Position numbers and translations under genes: made by a program. From JAGXFP01 sp039714535 (GTDB taxonomy: Bacteria > Desulfobacterota > Desulfobulbia > Desulfobulbales > JAGXFP01), in contig JBDLJC010000003.1 in assembly GCA_039714535.1 (NCBI GenBank), forward strand, positions 59,364 through 123,363: a stretch of DNA of 64,000 nt, given 5' to 3'. The notes beneath the pieces are model-generated. The model did not search any database, had not been told where the DNA came from, and worked only from the letters and a program-made list of their open reading frames with translations. Shown in pieces: positions 1 to 8,443 of the stretch (the first letter of the stretch is position 1; the number at the start of each line of letters is the position of its first letter).

Positions 1-1010
1 ATCAAGACGGTACTCGGTGGTGGCAACACCCGAGAAGCTATCGAACGCACTCAAACTAAACACAGTTGATCCGCCCACATACAAGATGCCATCGGCCGCT
101 GTATGCTTAGGATCATCGCTAGTAATCTCAGTTACTGGTGCCGTATTGTCCACAATTACCGCCAGACTCAACTCATCCTCCACGTTACCCAGATTATCGG
201 TTGAGCGGTAACCAATGGTATGGCCGCCATCCGCCAGACCGGCGAGATTAAGCGGAGCGTACGCTGTCCAGCTACCGCTATCGATTCGGTACTCGGTGGT
301 GGCAACGCCGGAGAAGACATCAGTAGCGCTTAAGGTAAACTCGGTTTCCCTAACCACATACATGGTGGTGTCCGTGCCAATATATTTCGGATCACCAGTG
401 GTAATAGTTGTTATCGGTGCGGTATTATCGACAACTACCGTCAAGCTCAGATCAGACTCCACGTTACCAAGCTGATCGGTGGACCGGTAGCCAATGGTAT
501 GCGCACCATCCAACAGTCCGGCGAGATTAAACGGTGTGTAGATCAACCAGTTGCCGTTATCAAGCCGGTACTCGGTGGTGGCAACGCCGGAGGAGGTATC
601 AATTACACTTAAGGTAAACTCGGTGGCCCCACCTACATATAAAGTACCGTCACCAACCGTCTGCGGGCTACCGATACTGATCTCTGTTACAGGCGCGGCA
701 TTATCGACCATCACAGCCAAAGTCAGCTCGGCTTCAACATTACCGAGTTGATCTGTGGACCGGTAGCCAATGGTATGCGCGCCATCCGACAGGCCGACAA
801 GAGTGAACGGGGCGTAAGCCAACCAAGTGGTGTTATCAAGCCGGTACTCAGTCGAAGCAATACCGGAGAAGCTATCGATAGCACTTAAGCTGAACTCGGT
901 GGCCCCACCGACATAGATAATACCGTCTGAACCAACCGCCTGCAGGCTGCCGATAGTGATAGTTGTCTCAGGCGCGCTATTATCAATCACAAATTCCAGC
1001 GTCTTATCAG
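1..1010 (-). repeat. Tandem ~279-bp coding repeats (93-aa modules)
   Basis: The string CGGTACTCGG or a close variant recurs near positions 8, 287, 566 and 842, giving periods of 279, 279 and 276 bases. The repeats are diverged at DNA level but keep the encoded motif SGVATTEYR and the linker VDNTAPVT. The array continues past the left window edge, so the copy number is unknown. Confidence 0.85.
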
Positions 1011-2841
1011 CTTCCTGATTGCCTGCAGAATCAGTCGCACGATAGGTTAGTAAATTAGTGCCCTCGATTAATCCTTCCAAAGCAAACGGGGCAGAGTAAT
1101 CTATCCATGAATCAGCACCATCCACCCGATATGCTATATCGGCTACCCCGGAGGCAACACTTCCGTTATCGGAAGATGTGAGTGAGATCAATGTCTGACC
1201 GGTTATATACAAGGTTCCGTCCGAACTAAATTGCGGTGTTCCCGTCTCAGCCGCACTCACAGGGGCAGTCCGGTCAAGTACAAAGTTAATCATCAGAGAC
1301 GTGCTATTACCGGCCATATCCACTGCCGTTGCGGTCAAAGTATAAGCGCCCTCTTGAGTAATAGGCGTACCAGGCACATAAGGCTGGCCGTTCAGCAGAT
1401 ATGTTGTCAGTGCCTCATTGAGATGGAGATCATCAATGGTCAGATTCGGGATTAAATCACCATTGTAGAAACCACCTTGGACTACATTCTGCGGAATAAT
1501 TACCGGCGCAGTCAAATCAATAGTAAACGAAATGCTTTGAGTTGTAGTGTTTCCGGCTGTATCTATAGCTGTTGCGGTCAGGGTATAAGTGTTTTCCTCG
1601 ATTATGGCGGTACCCGCACTATAAGAGCTACCGTTCAAGGTTAAGCTTTGACTACCCGGATTCGTATCATCGACCGTTAGCTGCGGCGTAACGGCACCAT
1701 TATAATGTGCCCCGTCCACGACGCCGGATAAAGTAATTATAGGATCAACATCATCGATAGCCAGGGCCGTAATTACCACACCGACACTTTCATTGCCGAA
1801 AGTATCATAAGCACTGATGCGCAACGATTGTTCAACGCCGACAGCCAGCCCATCAACTTGCGCACTTGTTGCCTGGGGGGGGCGAACATCCGCCAACAAA
1901 TCAGCGCCGAGATAAATGCGATAGCCCGCCGTATCAGCAGCCGTCGGCGGAGTCCAACTTAGAATAACCTGGCCGCTATCATCACCGGTTCTGTCAACCG
2001 CCCCAGCCGATGTTACCTCGCCAGGAGCAACATTGACGGCCAGATCTATCGAGCTTTCACAATCAACTTCCCCGCCCGCAATAATGGCCTGTTCCAAGAC
2101 AACATCAAGAGGATGACTGTTGCCGGGATTGTCTATCTCATATACGTTGCCGACCACCAATGCGTTATCCGTCAGAATCTGGATAGATTCATCCAGAGAA
2201 AGTCCCAGTAACGAAGGCATAGGAGTAGTGCACCTTAAGGTAACAACACCTTCCTCATTGTAATCAAGCGGGTACGCCGGGCCACCGTCAAGCAGAAGAA
2301 CATCCGTGAGAAAAATCCTGATCTGTTCAGCTCCGACCAGTTCCCCTACTTTAAACATAAAACGGGCTACCGACCCGCTCCCGTCACTACGAATAGAGTC
2401 TTTGGTATGCGCATAAGTAAAAAGGGCCGAGCCGTTCTCAAACGATTCATTATCGAGAACAAGGATACCGTTGTTTCCCTGCCCGTTAAGAAACATGGGA
2501 CCAAGACCGGAACGGCTTGCCGTCGGCGCTGAGATTAAAAGGGGTGTGGAAACGGAAACATCAGCGCTTGTAGCCTGACCAAGATCATTCACTCCAGAGA
2601 CAACGGCGCCGTCGGCAACGACATTAAGCCGGAACTGCACCGAGCCAAGCCCTTCGCTCGGGATTCCTTCGGCCATGATTTCGACTGAAAAGGACTCACC
2701 TGGCTCCACGCGCGCAGAGGAAGGTACAACCTTTACCCCGGCAGCCCAGGAATTTGCGGCAGCCAACAATAGCGACATAAAAAGGACCATAGTGCTCAAC
2801 ATCGCAACCTTGGTTTTATTCACTCGCCTTTCCGTTATCAT
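1..2841 (-). CDS. Large exported protein, cohesin-like domain plus Ig/OmpL47-type repeats (partial, runs off window)
   Basis: The minus frame is open from the ATG at 2841 to the window edge, so the C-terminus lies outside. GAGAGG lies about 10 bases upstream of the ATG. After a signal peptide (LLLAAANSWA region), residues about 28-200 look like a cohesin fold: a beta-sandwich pattern opening with VEPGESFSVEI and closing with a G-S-V-A-R-F-M-F strand. Residues about 265-360 resemble FN3, and 360-610 hold Ig-like 'GTYTLTATAxDxAGN' modules. From about 610 onward there are at least four 93-residue repeats (279 bp period) with SGVATTEYR, GHTIGYRSTDNLGN and VDNTAPVT, the pattern of OmpL47-type or bacterial adhesin repeats. 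It is probably secreted or cell-surface bound, and is the last visible gene of the 8177-to-1 operon. The cohesin call is by pattern only. Confidence 0.8.
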   Translation of the reverse strand, partial: MITERRVNKTKVAMLSTMVLFMSLLLAAANSWAAGVKVVPSSARVEPGESFSVEIMAEGIPSEGLGSVQFRLNVVADGAVVSGVNDLGQATSADVSVSTPLLISAPTASRSGLGPMFLNGQGNNGILVLDNESFENGSALFTYAHTKDSIRSDGSGSVARFMFKVGELVGAEQIRIFLTDVLLLDGGPAYPLDYNEEGVVTLRCTTPMPSLLGLSLDESIQILTDNALVVGNVYEIDNPGNSHPLDVVLEQAIIAGGEVDCESSIDLAVNVAPGEVTSAGAVDRTGDDSGQVILSWTPPTAADTAGYRIYLGADLLADVRPPQATSAQVDGLAVGVEQSLRISAYDTFGNESVGVVITALAIDDVDPIITLSGVVDGAHYNGAVTPQLTVDDTNPGSQSLTLNGSSYSAGTAIIEENTYTLTATAIDTAGNTTTQSISFTIDLTAPVIIPQNVVQGGFYNGDLIPNLTIDDLHLNEALTTYLLNGQPYVPGTPITQEGAYTLTATAVDMAGNSTSLMINFVLDRTAPVSAAETGTPQFSSDGTLYITGQTLISLTSSDNGSVASGVADIAYRVDGADSWIDYSAPFALEGLIEGTNLLTYRATDSAGNQEADKTLEFVIDNSAPETTITIGSLQAVGSDGIIYVGGATEFSLSAIDSFSGIASTEYRLDNTTWLAYAPFTLVGLSDGAHTIGYRSTDQLGNVEAELTLAVMVDNAAPVTEISIGSPQTVGDGTLYVGGATEFTLSVIDTSSGVATTEYRLDNGNWLIYTPFNLAGLLDGAHTIGYRSTDQLGNVESDLSLTVVVDNTAPITTITTGDPKYIGTDTTMYVVRETEFTLSATDVFSGVATTEYRIDSGSWTAYAPLNLAGLADGGHTIGYRSTDNLGNVEDELSLAVIVDNTAPVTEITSDDPKHTAADGILYVGGSTVFSLSAFDSFSGVATTEYRLD

Positions 2842-2897
2842 CACAAATCCTCTCAAAAGGAATAAATCTAAAATATTTTTAAAAAACGCGGATCTCG

Positions 2898-3872
2898 TTA
2901 TTCCGCGTTGGTATTTCCGTACTCAGTGGCAAACCGGGCAAAATCCCGCGCATCTATAATATCTTCCGCAACCACGGTCTCCATCTGGGCCGGAATTAAA
3001 TTGTGATCAGGATTAAAGTCGCCGTCGTTGGCAGAATTACGATAATGGGATTTAAAAATGCCGAAGTCGGTTGCGTCGACAACACCGTCAAGATTGAAAT
3101 CGGCAAAAAACCCCTTAACAGATTCAGAAACACTGCCTGCGTCGCTGTCTGCGGCAAACTTTCGATAATGGAGCAGGGTCGAGAAGGTGCCGCCGCGATA
3201 GATCCGAAGCATGGCTTTTTCGCCGCCCTGCAAATCAAGACTGGCCCCGTCCGTGCCGAATAAATTATTGAGATCCAGTACGCCTTCCGGTGCACTGATC
3301 CCCTCGCCGACGAAAGAACTGAGAGAACCATAGCCACCGTCCGTTTCCAGCAGCACCAGATCTCCTAAACCGGGAACCAGGGAAGCATCACCAGGTCGGA
3401 TATAAACCTTGAAACTCATAAGTTCGTTCGTTAACGGCAACAGTCCACCGCCCGACGCCTGCCGGTAACTTTTAACAATCCCAGCGGTAGTCACTTCCAG
3501 AAGAGAGGAGTAGCCAATACTGGCAGGAGCATCCGGGTCTTTGCTTACGGTACGCGCATAATAGGTTGTTGACGGCGCCAGTCCGGTGGCCCGGATTTTC
3601 ATAATCCCCTTCTGTTGCGCAGCTGCCGCAACCTGGGCCGAAGCATCAGCCATTGGCGTCAACAGAACATCTTCACTAATCTGTCGCTGCATTGCCGCAT
3701 CCAGGTAGATCTCCACCTCTGGTACTGCCGCAACATCGGTCATCCAGACCACGGCAAAAGAAGTCGGCGTCACGTCAGTCACCCGAACGCTCACCGTTTC
3801 CGGCACGGCCAAAGCATTGCCCCGAAGGATCACGGCAAACAATAAGCCCAGTGCGGTTATAGATATCTTCAT
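2898..3872 (-). CDS. Exported FN3-like protein with C-terminal dockerin-like domain
   Basis: The product is 324 residues. I chose the ATG at 3872 because GGAGGAG sits seven bases upstream and the ATG overlaps the TGA of the upstream rhodanese gene (ATGA), indicating translational coupling. A signal peptide (LLFAVILRGNALA) is followed by an FN3-like module (residues about 25-130, 'SFAVVWMTD...ATGLAPSTTYYARTVS'). The C-terminal about 70 residues carry a dockerin-type calcium loop, DFNLDGVVDATDF near residue 254. A second, weaker loop is interrupted by an insertion before IIDARDFARF. Dockerins bind cohesins, and the next gene has a cohesin-like domain. The partner relation is inferred. Confidence 0.8.
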   Translation of the reverse strand: MKISITALGLLFAVILRGNALAVPETVSVRVTDVTPTSFAVVWMTDVAAVPEVEIYLDAAMQRQISEDVLLTPMADASAQVAAAAQQKGIMKIRATGLAPSTTYYARTVSKDPDAPASIGYSSLLEVTTAGIVKSYRQASGGGLLPLTNELMSFKVYIRPGDASLVPGLGDLVLLETDGGYGSLSSFVGEGISAPEGVLDLNNLFGTDGASLDLQGGEKAMLRIYRGGTFSTLLHYRKFAADSDAGSVSESVKGFFADFNLDGVVDATDFGIFKSHYRNSANDGDFNPDHNLIPAQMETVVAEDIIDARDFARFATEYGNTNAE

Positions 3873-4675
3873 TCCCGAACTCCTCCAGCTTGACTTCCCG
3901 GACAAGTCGGGCAGCCATCTTTATTGCTAACAGTCACCTTTTCACGGGCATCCGGTGAGGCAAGAAAGCCTCCTTCCATGACGCGAACATCCCCTTGGAT
4001 ATCCCATAGATATTTTTTATAAAATTTCAGGGCATCTACCTTGGCGGGAAAAACCAGAACCGTCGGCTCCTGGCTGGCAAGGTTTTCGCCCAAAACATTT
4101 GACGTGGACTTCCTCAGACTTCCGGCCAGGCGGGACAGCTTAACCTCAAAGTCAATGCCATTAACCGGAGAGCCGGTTGCCAATGGATATTTTTCCGCTT
4201 CCCCGGCGTCCCGCAAATCATGAACCACCACGGCAATTCCTTTAGCCAAGGCATTACGCAATTCATTAGGCATAATCTTTGCCAATTCAAAATCAGACTT
4301 GCCAATCAGGGGATATCCCACACCAAGCCAGGCACGGAGCCCGCCGCTCATCACAAACACCCGTTCATGACCACTGGCAGCCAAAGCTTCGGCAGCCTTT
4401 AATGCGTTTTGCTGCCCGAGACTATTGTCAACCAGCACCAGCATCTTGTTTTTTGAAAACCGTTTCATTGCCAGAATGGAATGGGGGATGTTTACCGCCC
4501 CTTCGATATGAATCGTCTCAAAAGAGGAGGCTGCCCGCACGTCGATCAACCACATCCTGCTGCCCTCCAGGAGCAGATCATGGACCTGCCGGGCCGATAT
4601 CTGCTCCCATTCCGCCGCGAAAAGCACGACAGGAACAGACAGGACCATTAACATGATTAAAATTATCTTTTTCAT
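3869..4675 (-). CDS. Exported tandem rhodanese-like protein lacking catalytic cysteines
   Basis: A signal peptide (MKKIILIMLMVLSVPVVLFA) precedes two rhodanese-like modules. The first contains LIDVRAASSFETIHIEGAVNIP, but where the active-site Cys loop should be it reads VLVDNSLGQQN. The second reads LVFPAKVDALK. Neither can form a persulfide in the usual way, so a structural or binding role is likely. The C-terminus ends with a CPTC pair (CxxC). The ATG at 4675 has AAGG five bases upstream. An in-frame ATG at 4696 is possible, but its AAGG directly abuts the codon. The gene lies between the beta-propeller and dockerin genes in a compact operon. Confidence 0.8.
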   Translation of the reverse strand: MKKIILIMLMVLSVPVVLFAAEWEQISARQVHDLLLEGSRMWLIDVRAASSFETIHIEGAVNIPHSILAMKRFSKNKMLVLVDNSLGQQNALKAAEALAASGHERVFVMSGGLRAWLGVGYPLIGKSDFELAKIMPNELRNALAKGIAVVVHDLRDAGEAEKYPLATGSPVNGIDFEVKLSRLAGSLRKSTSNVLGENLASQEPTVLVFPAKVDALKFYKKYLWDIQGDVRVMEGGFLASPDAREKVTVSNKDGCPTCPGSQAGGVRE

Positions 4676-4706
4676 AAGAACCTTATTCTTGTTCATCCTT
4701 CGATTT

Positions 4707-7700
4707 TCAAGGAGCCCAGCCGCTCACCATGTTTTTCATGGTCACAACCAAACCGTCACCGGGTTTAATCTCAAAGTTTTTACCGATAATCTCAAGTCCT
4801 GCCGATGTCTCCCGAACGGCGGCGCTCTGCCAGAGACCGGTTGTGTTATCGTAACGACGAACGCTGACGATATTCGCCAAACCCACCGAGTTCATCATGT
4901 CAGAGGCCTTATAGCCGTACGGAACGTTGAGCAGGCCAATATGGTTGGCGCCGACCCGGAGATTGTAAGTGGTCGTTTCGCCGCCGGCGGCGACCCGCAA
5001 TGTCCCGGACGATTGCGAGTATAGATGCAAGGCCGAGCCGACGCTCAAGTCGAAATCAACCCCGCCCGCGCCACCGGCTTCACTGAACTGCTCCGTCTCC
5101 ATAGTGGTCCCGTATTTGAGGGCTTTTTCTATTGTCAGCCCCTCGGGCGTGGAGGAAATCAGATTGCCGGCTGTCGTGTAATCGCCGACCAGCTGCTGCC
5201 CGGTTGCCACAAGGTTGAAACCAACCTCGATGGGCACCTCAATCGGCAGCGCTACAACTTCAAGTTCGGCCATATAGATCTGGTAACGGCCCTCACGGTT
5301 ATCCTGCCATACCACGAAACCGTCGCCAATGGCCGGTTCTTCCTGTCTGGCGGGATTCGTGGTCAACGTACCACCGCCGCTTCCGACAAGATCAAGGAAG
5401 TTCAGGTTCGGATCATCCACCCCGGCCGAATAATCGGTATAGACCAGCAGACCACCGTTAATGGCTGGCTGGCTGCGTTCCCCTTCACCATAAGTGAGCC
5501 GGATCGCTTCGCCGCCACCGCCGCGACGGTAGATCTCCTTGTGGCCGTCCCGCTGATCGGCCCAAAGGACATTACCTGAGAAAATGACAGGCTGGCTGGA
5601 ATTGGCAGGTTCCACGGTCAGCCGGGTCTCTTCACCGCTGGTCAGGTCGTATTTATAAATTTCCCCGAGCCCGTGCCGGTAATCTTCCCAGACCACGATA
5701 TCGCCGGCGGCCAGGACCGGATGCACTTGGTCACGTTCATGACTGGTAAGCTGAATAACTTCGTTTGTTGCGAGGTTTTTGACGAAAATATCCCAATTGC
5801 CAGCGCTGTTATCCTGCCAGGCAACCCAGTTTTCCGATACGGTGGGATACTGCTGGTCGCCGATCCGGTCGCTCACGGTAAACTCGCCGGTACCACCCAG
5901 ACGATACCCGTAAATGTCCCAACCACCGTGCCGTTTGTCCTGCCAGACGATGAGATCACCATCGATCGCGGGGCGTTCCTGCCCGTATGGATCGGCAACG
6001 ACTTGGGTCAGTGTCCCTTCAACAAGATCGTTCAGGTAAATATCCCAACTGCCGTTCCGCTTGTCCTGCCAGACGACCCTGGAACCGGATGCGGCCGGGT
6101 AGAGCTGATCGCCCGATCCACCATTGACCTGAACACCCGCGAACCAGTCGTTTACCGATAAGGTCAACACCTCGGAACCGGCGGTATGCGATGTCGCCTC
6201 GGGATCGCTTAAATCATCCAGACCGTCCGAGACCAACACCTGTACTGTGTAATCCGCAGCAGGCACAAAGTTGCCGTTATCATCTTTACCGTCCCAAGGG
6301 ACAATAATCGGGGTGGCGGTCAGAAAGGTTCCATCCAAGGTTCGAATAACCTTGTTGTTGCCATCCGTAATTTGAAGGGAATAGGATAAGCCCGGCACGG
6401 TGTCCGTGGCGTTCACGGTAAAGGACACCGTTCTGACCGTCGTTACCCCGGCAGGGGCCTGCGGGCTGAAACCGTCCGCAGAAACGGTAAAATCGGTAAT
6501 CTGCGGAGCACCATCGTCCACCGTAAACTCGGCCGTTTTATGCTCTTCCTCATTTCCGGTCCGATCAACACTGAAGTATTCGAGGGAGTAGTCCCCCGCC
6601 TCCAGACTAAAGGGCAGCGCCGCGACATAATCAACATCCACCCCGGCTACCTTGCGCAGCATAGCCGCAACCCCGCTGCCGCCTTCATTATCCTCACCAC
6701 TGAGGATGATCCGGGTCTGCGGGGTTATATATGTTAACTCTCCGCTAATGGCCGGGCCGTCGAAGATCAGGGAGGTGACCGGCGGCATAAAATCGATATC
6801 AGGCTGTTTGTAAACCAGTTTGTAGCTGTTGGAAGTACCGCCGTTTTCACCGCGATAATCGATGAACTGCAACAGATAAACCGGCTGAAAGTCGCTGTCC
6901 AGCTTCTCGTCGATCCAGAAGTTATGCGGGTCGAGATGGACGCCGTCGCTTCTAACAACATCCAGCAATTCCAGGAGACCTTGGGAAGGATCATTTATCC
7001 GCAAATAAACCCAGCCGGGAGGATTGGCCGACAGGTCAAGGTCGATATCGACCTCGGGCACTTGGGGCGTCGGCCGCTCAGGAGAGGCGATCAGGTTCAC
7101 CGGGGTTACCGCTGCCTCCGCTTCTACTTTGTCGGTCGAACCATTCGGGTATTCGGACTCGTAGATCACATCCGGCATCGGCAAGGCCATCGGGTCGTCG
7201 GTGGTGCTCGGATTATTTGCGACATCCCGCACCGCCAGATAATCGAGCAGTTCGTCTCGGCCCGGCAGATTGACCTTAACCTGATGGGTCAGATAATGGG
7301 CATTGGTTTCCTTAATCAAGCTGGTCAGTTCGCCTCCCAATTCGGAGGCATGGCTGAAACTGACATCAAATCCAGAGAACCTGCCGGACAGAGTGGAGAT
7401 CATCTTCCAATATGCAGTCGCGCCGTTCTTGCTGGCCAGATTACCCAAGTCAACCGTCAGACTCGAAGCAACTTCACTGTCATTAACCGCGGCGCCGAGC
7501 AGCTTGAAGTCGATCAGCAACCCCTGCTTGTTTTCAATAATTTTCGGTTGGGCCGAATCTATTTTCAGCTTATTGGCCGGGCCATAACCGTCATTCATGA
7601 CACGCACGGCCAAAGGAAAGGGTACGGGGGGTTCAACCTCGTCAGTAAAAGGGTTGTCGCCGATCACCTGATACGGGGTGAAATAGTCGAGATAGAGCTC

Positions 7701-8177
7701 CGGCATCGGCCTGACATTGATCCGGTCGGGAAAGATATCGACCACCTGTTCAATGCCGGCCACCGTATAGGTCAAGGTAGCGCCAACGAAGTAGTAAACT
7801 CCGGTCGGGGACATGCCCCCTGATCCGGGCGACGGGATAATCAGCCAGTGGACTTCGGCCCTGGTCCCGGCCTTGACCGTCCCGGTGCCATCGACATCAG
7901 AGATATTGCTGGTAACCGGCTCCTGGACGAAAAAGATCTCGTCCTTGCGGTTACCGTCACCGTCCTCGATCTCGACATCAACCCGGACGCTCGCAAGATC
8001 CTTGGTCAGCAGGTTGTTGGTCAGGACCAGTTTGGCGTCAAACGCCACCCGCTCAAGGGTCAACTCCTGAACGATTTCCAGCACCACCTTGGCACAGGCG
8101 CTGTCTGCAGCCTGGACACGGGAAACCGGTGCCGACAAAAACAGACTTAATACTATGAAAAGCCACAACCTCTTCAT
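4707..8177 (-). CDS. Large exported beta-propeller (TolB/WD40-like) protein with Ig-like domains
   Basis: The 1156-residue product has a signal peptide ending near VQAADS, and AGAGGG precedes the ATG. The N-terminal half is beta-rich and of unrecognised family. Residues about 480-560 resemble an OmpL47-like repeat (YSLEYFSVDRTGNEE). Residues 565-665 look like a FlgD-type Ig domain (PWDGKDDNGNFVPAADYTV). Residues 690-970 contain about six blades with the motif 'P.I.g..vvWqD.R.g.wdIY', typical of TolB-like propellers. The C-terminal about 180 residues form a separate unit with HIGLLNVPYGYKASDMM and GDGLVV. It is the first gene of the four-gene operon. The ligand is unknown. A surface or periplasmic scaffold role is inferred. 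Confidence 0.85.
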   Translation of the reverse strand: MKRLWLFIVLSLFLSAPVSRVQAADSACAKVVLEIVQELTLERVAFDAKLVLTNNLLTKDLASVRVDVEIEDGDGNRKDEIFFVQEPVTSNISDVDGTGTVKAGTRAEVHWLIIPSPGSGGMSPTGVYYFVGATLTYTVAGIEQVVDIFPDRINVRPMPELYLDYFTPYQVIGDNPFTDEVEPPVPFPLAVRVMNDGYGPANKLKIDSAQPKIIENKQGLLIDFKLLGAAVNDSEVASSLTVDLGNLASKNGATAYWKMISTLSGRFSGFDVSFSHASELGGELTSLIKETNAHYLTHQVKVNLPGRDELLDYLAVRDVANNPSTTDDPMALPMPDVIYESEYPNGSTDKVEAEAAVTPVNLIASPERPTPQVPEVDIDLDLSANPPGWVYLRINDPSQGLLELLDVVRSDGVHLDPHNFWIDEKLDSDFQPVYLLQFIDYRGENGGTSNSYKLVYKQPDIDFMPPVTSLIFDGPAISGELTYITPQTRIILSGEDNEGGSGVAAMLRKVAGVDVDYVAALPFSLEAGDYSLEYFSVDRTGNEEEHKTAEFTVDDGAPQITDFTVSADGFSPQAPAGVTTVRTVSFTVNATDTVPGLSYSLQITDGNNKVIRTLDGTFLTATPIIVPWDGKDDNGNFVPAADYTVQVLVSDGLDDLSDPEATSHTAGSEVLTLSVNDWFAGVQVNGGSGDQLYPAASGSRVVWQDKRNGSWDIYLNDLVEGTLTQVVADPYGQERPAIDGDLIVWQDKRHGGWDIYGYRLGGTGEFTVSDRIGDQQYPTVSENWVAWQDNSAGNWDIFVKNLATNEVIQLTSHERDQVHPVLAAGDIVVWEDYRHGLGEIYKYDLTSGEETRLTVEPANSSQPVIFSGNVLWADQRDGHKEIYRRGGGGEAIRLTYGEGERSQPAINGGLLVYTDYSAGVDDPNLNFLDLVGSGGGTLTTNPARQEEPAIGDGFVVWQDNREGRYQIYMAELEVVALPIEVPIEVGFNLVATGQQLVGDYTTAGNLISSTPEGLTIEKALKYGTTMETEQFSEAGGAGGVDFDLSVGSALHLYSQSSGTLRVAAGGETTTYNLRVGANHIGLLNVPYGYKASDMMNSVGLANIVSVRRYDNTTGLWQSAAVRETSAGLEIIGKNFEIKPGDGLVVTMKNMVSGWAP

Positions 8178-8326
8178 TGAACCCTCTCTTTGATGTACCG
8201 ATTAAGAATGAAAAGTTTAGAATTAAGAATTGCGTTGGCAAATGCCCTTGTAAAACTCTCTTCACACTTAATTATTCAAGCTCTTCTTTAAGATTACCTC
8301 TTGCACAGAAGGTAGATATTCCCTGT

Positions 8327-8433
8327 CTGTCATCTCGAACGGCAAAGCCGGAGAGATATTGTCTTTTCCAATCAACAAACTCTTTTAAGATTTATCACAT
8401 GCGTTCGAGGTAAGCGAAGACTCCGAATGACAG
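8327..8433. repeat. Palindromic intergenic element (contains AGGTAAGCGAAGACTCCG core)
   Basis: This element lies in the 266-base gap between dacB and the propeller gene. The outer ends are CTGTCAT and ATGACAG, and nested inside them are CTCGAAC and GTTCGAG. A small hairpin (ATCTC...GAGAT with GGC-AAA-GCC) lies at 8332-8357. The core AGGTAAGCGAAGACTCCG at 8408-8425 recurs with few changes near 41621-41637 and 46372-46390. It is probably a dispersed REP/MITE-like repeat. The rest of the gap holds nothing I recognise. Confidence 0.5.
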
Positions 8434-8443
8434 CAGCACCACC

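Noticed and set aside
1..1010. CRISPR array from regular spacing
   Set aside because: The period is 279 bases, the repeats are diverged, and they stay in an open reading frame coding for Ig-like modules.
3869..4675. Active thiosulfate sulfurtransferase
   Set aside because: Both rhodanese modules lack the active-site Cys in the loop position. Only the C-terminal CPTC remains.
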